DNA of 64,000 nucleotides from Planctomycetota bacterium. GTDB lineage: Bacteria > Planctomycetota > UBA1135 > GCA-002686595. A program made the translations under genes and the position numbers. The notes under the pieces are model-generated. The model was not told the origin of the DNA. It ran no database searches and saw nothing but the letters and a program-made list of their open reading frames with translations. Location of the stretch: the NCBI GenBank assembly GCA_020853575.1, contig JADYYP010000047.1, forward strand, positions 62,001 through 126,000, given 5' to 3'. Of this stretch, positions 60,151-64,000 are shown piece after piece; positions within the stretch are counted from its first letter, which is position 1, and every line of letters begins with the position of its first letter.

Positions 60151-62715
60151 ATGATCTCGTTCCGACGACTCGCTCTCGCCGCGCTGTTCGCGGCTCCGCT
60201 GGCCCGCGCGCAAACGCATCCGCTGCAGACCCAGCCGCTCCCCGGCGATGCCCAAGACCGACCGTTGTTGGGCGACTTCAACGGCGACACGCACCTGGAC
60301 TGCGTGGTGACGCCGCTGAACGCGCCCCCGGTGATCCTCGTCTCGCGTGGCGACGGCAGCTTCGAGCCCGCGCGCGCGCTCACGACCACGACGACCGTCG
60401 AGCAGAGCCTCGCGGACGATCTCGACGGAGACGGCGACCTCGACTTGGTCTTGCGCTCACGCCAAGGTTGGACCGAGGTGTGGCTCGGCGACGGCTCGGG
60501 GAATTTCACCGCCGGCCCGGCATCGGGGCTGTTCGGTCTGGATTGGTCGATCCTCGCGGACGTTTCCGGAGACGGAACGGCGGACCTCGTCTACCACGAG
60601 AACGGATTCGCTCTGTTCGTCGCGCTGGGCAACGGCCTGGGCGGGTTCGGCGCGCCGTCTCAGCAGACGACCAACAAGCGTCTGTGGGAGCGTTGGGTCG
60701 CCGGGGACTTCGACGGCGACGCGGACATCGATCTGGCGATCAGCACGTCCACGATGGCCCCGGGCGGCTACGGAGCGACGCAGTTCTCCAACCAGGGCAA
60801 CGGTGTGTTCGTCGCGCTCGCGTCTCAGACGGGCGTGTCGCCACTGCATGCGCTCGACCTCGAAGGTGACGGTGACGACGACCTGATCGTGTCCCTGGGT
60901 TCGGCGCTCCAGGTGCTCACCAGCAATGGCCTGGGTGGATTCACGGCGGGGCCGATCTCGTCCGTGTCCGCGGGCGCCTACCCCGAGTTCGCGGATCTCG
61001 ACGGCGACGGCGACGTCGACGCCTGTTGGGTCAGCGGCAATCCAAGTCGGCTGTCCACCGCGCTCTACAACGGAGCGGGGAGCTTCTCGACGGCCGCAGC
61101 CTTCGATGCTCCCCTGGCGACGTTCGTGAGCGCGCGGGACATGAACGGCGACGGCCGGCTCGACGCGCTGCTCTGCGGCGGCAACCTCGGGTTGGCGCTG
61201 GGACTTCCGGGCGGGGGCTTCGAGCAACTGACTCGCTCCAGCGCCGCGGGATCCAGCACCTGGTCGGAGGTCTGCGCGCGGCTGGGCGACGTCGACAACG
61301 ACCTCGCGCTCGATCTGGCGAGCGCGCGCGCGACCCACAACCGTGTCGACCTGTGGACGGCCGCGGGCGGCGGCCACTTCGCGCAGAGTTGGAGCTACTC
61401 CTGGGGCAGCAATCCGGGCACTCCGGTCGAGATCGAGCTCGCGCACATCGACCACGACGGCCGACTCGATCTGGTCGCGGCCTTGCGCGGTGCCCACGCC
61501 GTCGCCGTGTTCCGCGGCTCCGCGAGCTCGACCTTCAGCGGACCGACGATGTTCGCGGCGGGCACCAACCCCGAAGAGCTCGACTGCGCCGACCTGAACG
61601 GTGACGGGAACACCGACCTGGTCGTGCGCGGTGGCGGCGCGAGCGTCGTGCAGGTGCTGATCGGCGACGGCGCCGGAGGATTCGCCAGCGCGGTCCCCTA
61701 TTCCGTCGGAGCGACAGCCGCGCGCTCGCTGGCGCTCGGAGATCTGACAGGCGATGGCAAGCTCGACGTCGCAGTGGGCTTGGACGGCTCCAGCGCGCGC
61801 GTCGCGGTGCTCGCGGGCGATGGAGCGGGAGCGCTGGGCGCGCCCGCGCTACGCGCGACTTCACACCTCGCCGCGGGTCCGGTGACCTCGATCGCGATCG
61901 CGGACCTGGATCTGGACGGTCGCTCGGATCTCGCGGTGGTCCACGACGCGGCGCGCGAAGTAGCACTGCTCTATGGCGTGGGCTCGGGCAACTTCACGCT
62001 GCCAGCGACCTACGCCTGCGCCGCCAATGCTCTCGGTGCGCTGACCTTGGTCGACCTCGACGGCGACGCCCGGCTCGACCTGCACCTGTGCGTGCCCGCG
62101 ACCGGACACGCGCTGCGCTACGCCGCCGGCGCTCGCGCCTTCTCGCGCGAGCACCTCTTCGGCACGTCGACGCAAGGCGGCGCGCGTTCGATGGCGGCGG
62201 GAGACCTCGACGGCGATGGACGCAACGACCTGCTCGCGCTCGCGAACGGGGGCATGCGCGTGGACGTCGCGCTCAACCGCGCGCACCCGACGAGCACCGG
62301 ATGCACGCTCGAGAGCTACTGCCCGCGCAGCGCGAATTCGACGAACCCGTTGGGCGCCCATGTGTCGATCGCGGGCTCGCTGTCGGTCGCGCACAACGGT
62401 GCGACCTTGGTGGCGACGGGCCTGGTGCCGAACGTCGCGGGCCTGGCGTTCTTCGGCCCGCGGCGCGCCTTCGCCTCATTCGCCGCGGGCACGCTGTGCG
62501 TCGGCAATCTGGTGCGCCTGGGCCCGCCCGCGCTGTCGAATGCACAGGGCTCGTGGAGCCGCGCGCTGGACCTGTCGCAAGCGCCCCTGGTGTCCGGTCC
62601 GGGTGCCGCCAACGGCGACGCCTGGCACTTCCAGGTGTGGTACCGCGACGCCGCCGGCGGCCATCCCAGCGGCATCAACTTGACCGACGCCGTGCAGGCC
62701 ATCTTCTGCCCTTGA
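60151..62715 (+). CDS. Exported FG-GAP/VCBS-repeat protein with C-terminal W-x-RD module
   Basis: 854 aa. Signal peptide ending LARAQ. More than ten repeats with calcium-binding loops such as GDFNGDTHLDCVV, DLDGDGDLDLVL and DLNGDGNTDLVV, the integrin-alpha-like FG-GAP/VCBS pattern that forms a beta-propeller. The C-terminal 145 residues start LESYCPRSANSTNPLGA and end QVWYRDA, NLTDAVQAIFCP, matching the ending of the 8.2 kb protein. I chose the ATG at 60151; GTG 60142 is possible. Surface or extracellular protein of unknown ligand. Confidence 0.85.
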   Translation: MISFRRLALAALFAAPLARAQTHPLQTQPLPGDAQDRPLLGDFNGDTHLDCVVTPLNAPPVILVSRGDGSFEPARALTTTTTVEQSLADDLDGDGDLDLVLRSRQGWTEVWLGDGSGNFTAGPASGLFGLDWSILADVSGDGTADLVYHENGFALFVALGNGLGGFGAPSQQTTNKRLWERWVAGDFDGDADIDLAISTSTMAPGGYGATQFSNQGNGVFVALASQTGVSPLHALDLEGDGDDDLIVSLGSALQVLTSNGLGGFTAGPISSVSAGAYPEFADLDGDGDVDACWVSGNPSRLSTALYNGAGSFSTAAAFDAPLATFVSARDMNGDGRLDALLCGGNLGLALGLPGGGFEQLTRSSAAGSSTWSEVCARLGDVDNDLALDLASARATHNRVDLWTAAGGGHFAQSWSYSWGSNPGTPVEIELAHIDHDGRLDLVAALRGAHAVAVFRGSASSTFSGPTMFAAGTNPEELDCADLNGDGNTDLVVRGGGASVVQVLIGDGAGGFASAVPYSVGATAARSLALGDLTGDGKLDVAVGLDGSSARVAVLAGDGAGALGAPALRATSHLAAGPVTSIAIADLDLDGRSDLAVVHDAAREVALLYGVGSGNFTLPATYACAANALGALTLVDLDGDARLDLHLCVPATGHALRYAAGARAFSREHLFGTSTQGGARSMAAGDLDGDGRNDLLALANGGMRVDVALNRAHPTSTGCTLESYCPRSANSTNPLGAHVSIAGSLSVAHNGATLVATGLVPNVAGLAFFGPRRAFASFAAGTLCVGNLVRLGPPALSNAQGSWSRALDLSQAPLVSGPGAANGDAWHFQVWYRDAAGGHPSGINLTDAVQAIFCP

Positions 62716-62861
62716 CGCGCGGGCGCACTCCCCGGTCGTGCGTGGTCGCCCGAGGGGAAGCCACCCGCTCGAAGTTCCGCTCCCCGAATCCGGAGTCGAC
62801 CGCAGCGGGCGCGGTCGGTCGACGTTCCTGTGTTGCGGCCCCCCATGTTCCGTCGCAGCGC

Positions 62862-62867
62862 TACACT
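62862..62867 (+). promoter_or_regulatory. Candidate -10 box (TACACT) for ECF sigma gene
   Basis: GCTACACTCC ends 14 nt before the GTG start at 62882, matching the GCTACnCT shape. The region between has no Shine-Dalgarno sequence. Confidence 0.4.
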
Positions 62868-62881
62868 CCCGCTTCCTCTCC

Positions 62882-63478
62882 GTGGACCGGGATCCCGAAC
62901 TGCTGATGTTGATCGAGGCGGCGCAACGCGGCGACCAGGACGCGCTCGCGACGCTCTTGAGACGTTCGCGCGATCGGATCGCGGCGATCCTGCGCTGGCG
63001 GCTCGACTCCGGCTCGCGCGCCGCGCAGCTCGACGAGGATCTGGTCAACGAGGCGCTGGCGGCCGCGGCGCGTTCGCTCGCCGGAAAGCACTTCAGCTCC
63101 AGCGGCGCGTTCCTGAACTGGCTCGCCACCATCGCGGCGAGCAAGTTGGTCGACAGCAAACGACGCGAAGCGACGGCGAAGCGCGGCGAGGGTCGCGAGC
63201 GCGCCTTCTCGGAGTTCCAGAGCTCGAGCCTGGGTCTGTCCGCGTTCACTGCCGACCAAACCACACCCAGCGAGGCCGCGCACCGCGCCGAGATCCTCGA
63301 GCGCCTGCCGCGCGCGATCACGTCGCTCTCGCCGAGCGAGCACCGCGCGTACGACCTGGTCATGCTGTGCGGCCTGTCGCGCGAGCAAGCGGCCAGCGAG
63401 ATGGCGGTCACCGAGGGCGCGTTGCGCGGCTATCTCACGCGCGCCACGGCGAAGATCTCGAGCTTGCTGAGCTTGTAG
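62882..63478 (+). CDS. ECF-type sigma factor paired with a protein kinase
   Basis: 198 aa from GTG 62882. Sigma2 region LIEAAQRGDQDALATLLRR with LDEDLVNEAL; sigma4 region SLSPSEHRAYDLVMLCGLSREQAASEM and LRGYLTRATAKI. Belongs to the ECF group common in Planctomycetota that is encoded next to Ser/Thr kinases and is thought to be controlled by phosphorylation instead of an anti-sigma factor. The kinase gene begins 49 bp downstream with a strong AGGGAG Shine-Dalgarno sequence. Confidence 0.85.
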   Translation: MDRDPELLMLIEAAQRGDQDALATLLRRSRDRIAAILRWRLDSGSRAAQLDEDLVNEALAAAARSLAGKHFSSSGAFLNWLATIAASKLVDSKRREATAKRGEGRERAFSEFQSSSLGLSAFTADQTTPSEAAHRAEILERLPRAITSLSPSEHRAYDLVMLCGLSREQAASEMAVTEGALRGYLTRATAKISSLLSL

Positions 63479-63527
63479 GTATCTCGCGCGGCGCTCGGCG
63501 ACGCGACGATGCGAAGGGAGAGACCAA

Positions 63528-64000
63528 ATGACGACGCTCGAAGACGGCGGCGCGGAGCCGAACCTCACGGCGGCGCAGAGCGCGTTCGCGCGCTGGCTCG
63601 AAGCGCTCGAGCTCGGTGACGCGCCCAGCTTCGATGCGTGGTGCGGCGATCACCCGGAGCTCGCGCACGAGTTGCGCCGACTGCACGCAGGATGGGAGGC
63701 GATGCAGCGCGCGGTCGCGAGCCTCGACGATCGCGCGCGACGCGAGGAGTGGATCACTCTTCCCGCGCCCGAGCTCGACGGCGCCGTCGAGGCGGCGAGC
63801 GATCCGCAGTCGCTCGACGCGCGCCAGTTCCTGGAGCGACTGCGGCAACGTGCCAGCACCGGCGTGCGCTATCGCGTCGAGTACGAGCTCGGCCGCGGGG
63901 CGGAGGGCGCGGTGTGGCGCGCGCACGACTGCGATCTCGACCGGCCGCTGGCGATCAAGTTCATGCTCGAGCGTCGCGCCGACCTCGAGCCGGACGGCAA
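63528..64000 (+). CDS. Ser/Thr protein kinase, 5' part only
   Basis: 157 codons are visible before the window ends. AGGGAGAGACC precedes the ATG. Residues 1-110 are a helical N-terminal extension (SFDAWCGDHPELAHELRRL) typical of planctomycete STKs that sit beside ECF sigma genes. From residue 118 the kinase domain begins: YELGRGAEGAVWRAHD is the glycine-rich loop and LAIKFM holds the ATP-binding Lys144. The rest of the catalytic domain is outside the window. Probably controls the preceding sigma factor. Confidence 0.9.
   Translation, partial: MTTLEDGGAEPNLTAAQSAFARWLEALELGDAPSFDAWCGDHPELAHELRRLHAGWEAMQRAVASLDDRARREEWITLPAPELDGAVEAASDPQSLDARQFLERLRQRASTGVRYRVEYELGRGAEGAVWRAHDCDLDRPLAIKFMLERRADLEPDG

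Overview
The window is a very GC-rich, gene-dense bacterial chromosome segment. I see no tRNA, rRNA, CRISPR array, insertion sequence or prophage. The best guess for the source is a high-GC member of the Planctomycetota. The hints are an ECF sigma factor directly followed by a Ser/Thr protein kinase, a Tat-exported Gfo/Idh/MocA protein, large exported FG-GAP and carboxypeptidase-regulatory-like proteins, a minor-pseudopilin operon, and a C-terminal module with a W-x-RD signature on exported proteins. LolA, MMPL and outer-membrane-type lipoprotein genes show a diderm envelope. Myxococcota cannot be excluded from sequence alone.

Layout. Positions 1-1514: 3'-truncated exported metallopeptidase. 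1.8-3.9 kb: a coupled minus-strand set (creatininase-like, 4HBT thioesterase, metF), divergent from a fused CoA-ester monooxygenase/Old Yellow Enzyme (3.9-6.2 kb). 6.3-16.7 kb: mostly exported proteins of unknown role (carboxypeptidase-regulatory-like, beta-propeller, HEWGTFT protein, Gfo/Idh/MocA, zinc-ribbon protein, gingipain-like protein). 16.8-24.4 kb, minus strand: degenerate kinase, three prepilin-like proteins, HEAT protein, benzoate/aminobenzoate-CoA ligase, ChaN lipoprotein. 24.6-30.1 kb: a second carboxypeptidase-regulatory-like protein, a hydrolase lacking its nucleophile, an ECF sigma factor, two exported proteins. 30.2-36.4 kb, minus strand: nine-gene operon (SDR, RidA, two small proteins, enoyl-CoA hydratase, acyl-CoA dehydrogenase, [2Fe-2S] ferredoxin, PaaA/PaaC-like protein, kynureninase-like enzyme). 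36.5-41.0 kb: CCC1/VIT1 protein with a ferritin-like N-terminus, Nudix hydrolase, membrane protein, a decayed exported-protein gene, CPBP protease, DUF1624 membrane protein. 41.0-58.5 kb: a complete aryl-polyene (APE) type II polyketide pigment cluster. 58.6-64 kb: Old Yellow Enzyme, FG-GAP protein, ECF sigma factor and the start of a protein kinase.

How the genes fit together. The APE cluster carries two ACPs, three ketosynthase-type proteins (one a chain-length factor), a ketoreductase, two dehydratase domains, an acyl-activating enzyme, an aromatic amino acid ammonia lyase for the aryl starter, a methyltransferase, a halogenase-like flavoprotein, three lipid/sugar transferases and the LolA/MMPL/DUF3261 export set. 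This suggests an arylpolyene lipid placed in the outer membrane. Separately, the kynureninase-like enzyme, the aryl-CoA ligase, the fused monooxygenase and the beta-oxidation genes suggest a tryptophan/kynurenine to anthranilate to 2-aminobenzoyl-CoA degradation route scattered over 33 kb.

Two genome-wide habits stand out. Many first genes of operons have a TAnnnT box only 6-14 nt before the start codon, which would give leaderless or nearly leaderless mRNAs. Genes within operons are very often coupled by 4-nt stop/start overlaps using GTG or TTG starts.
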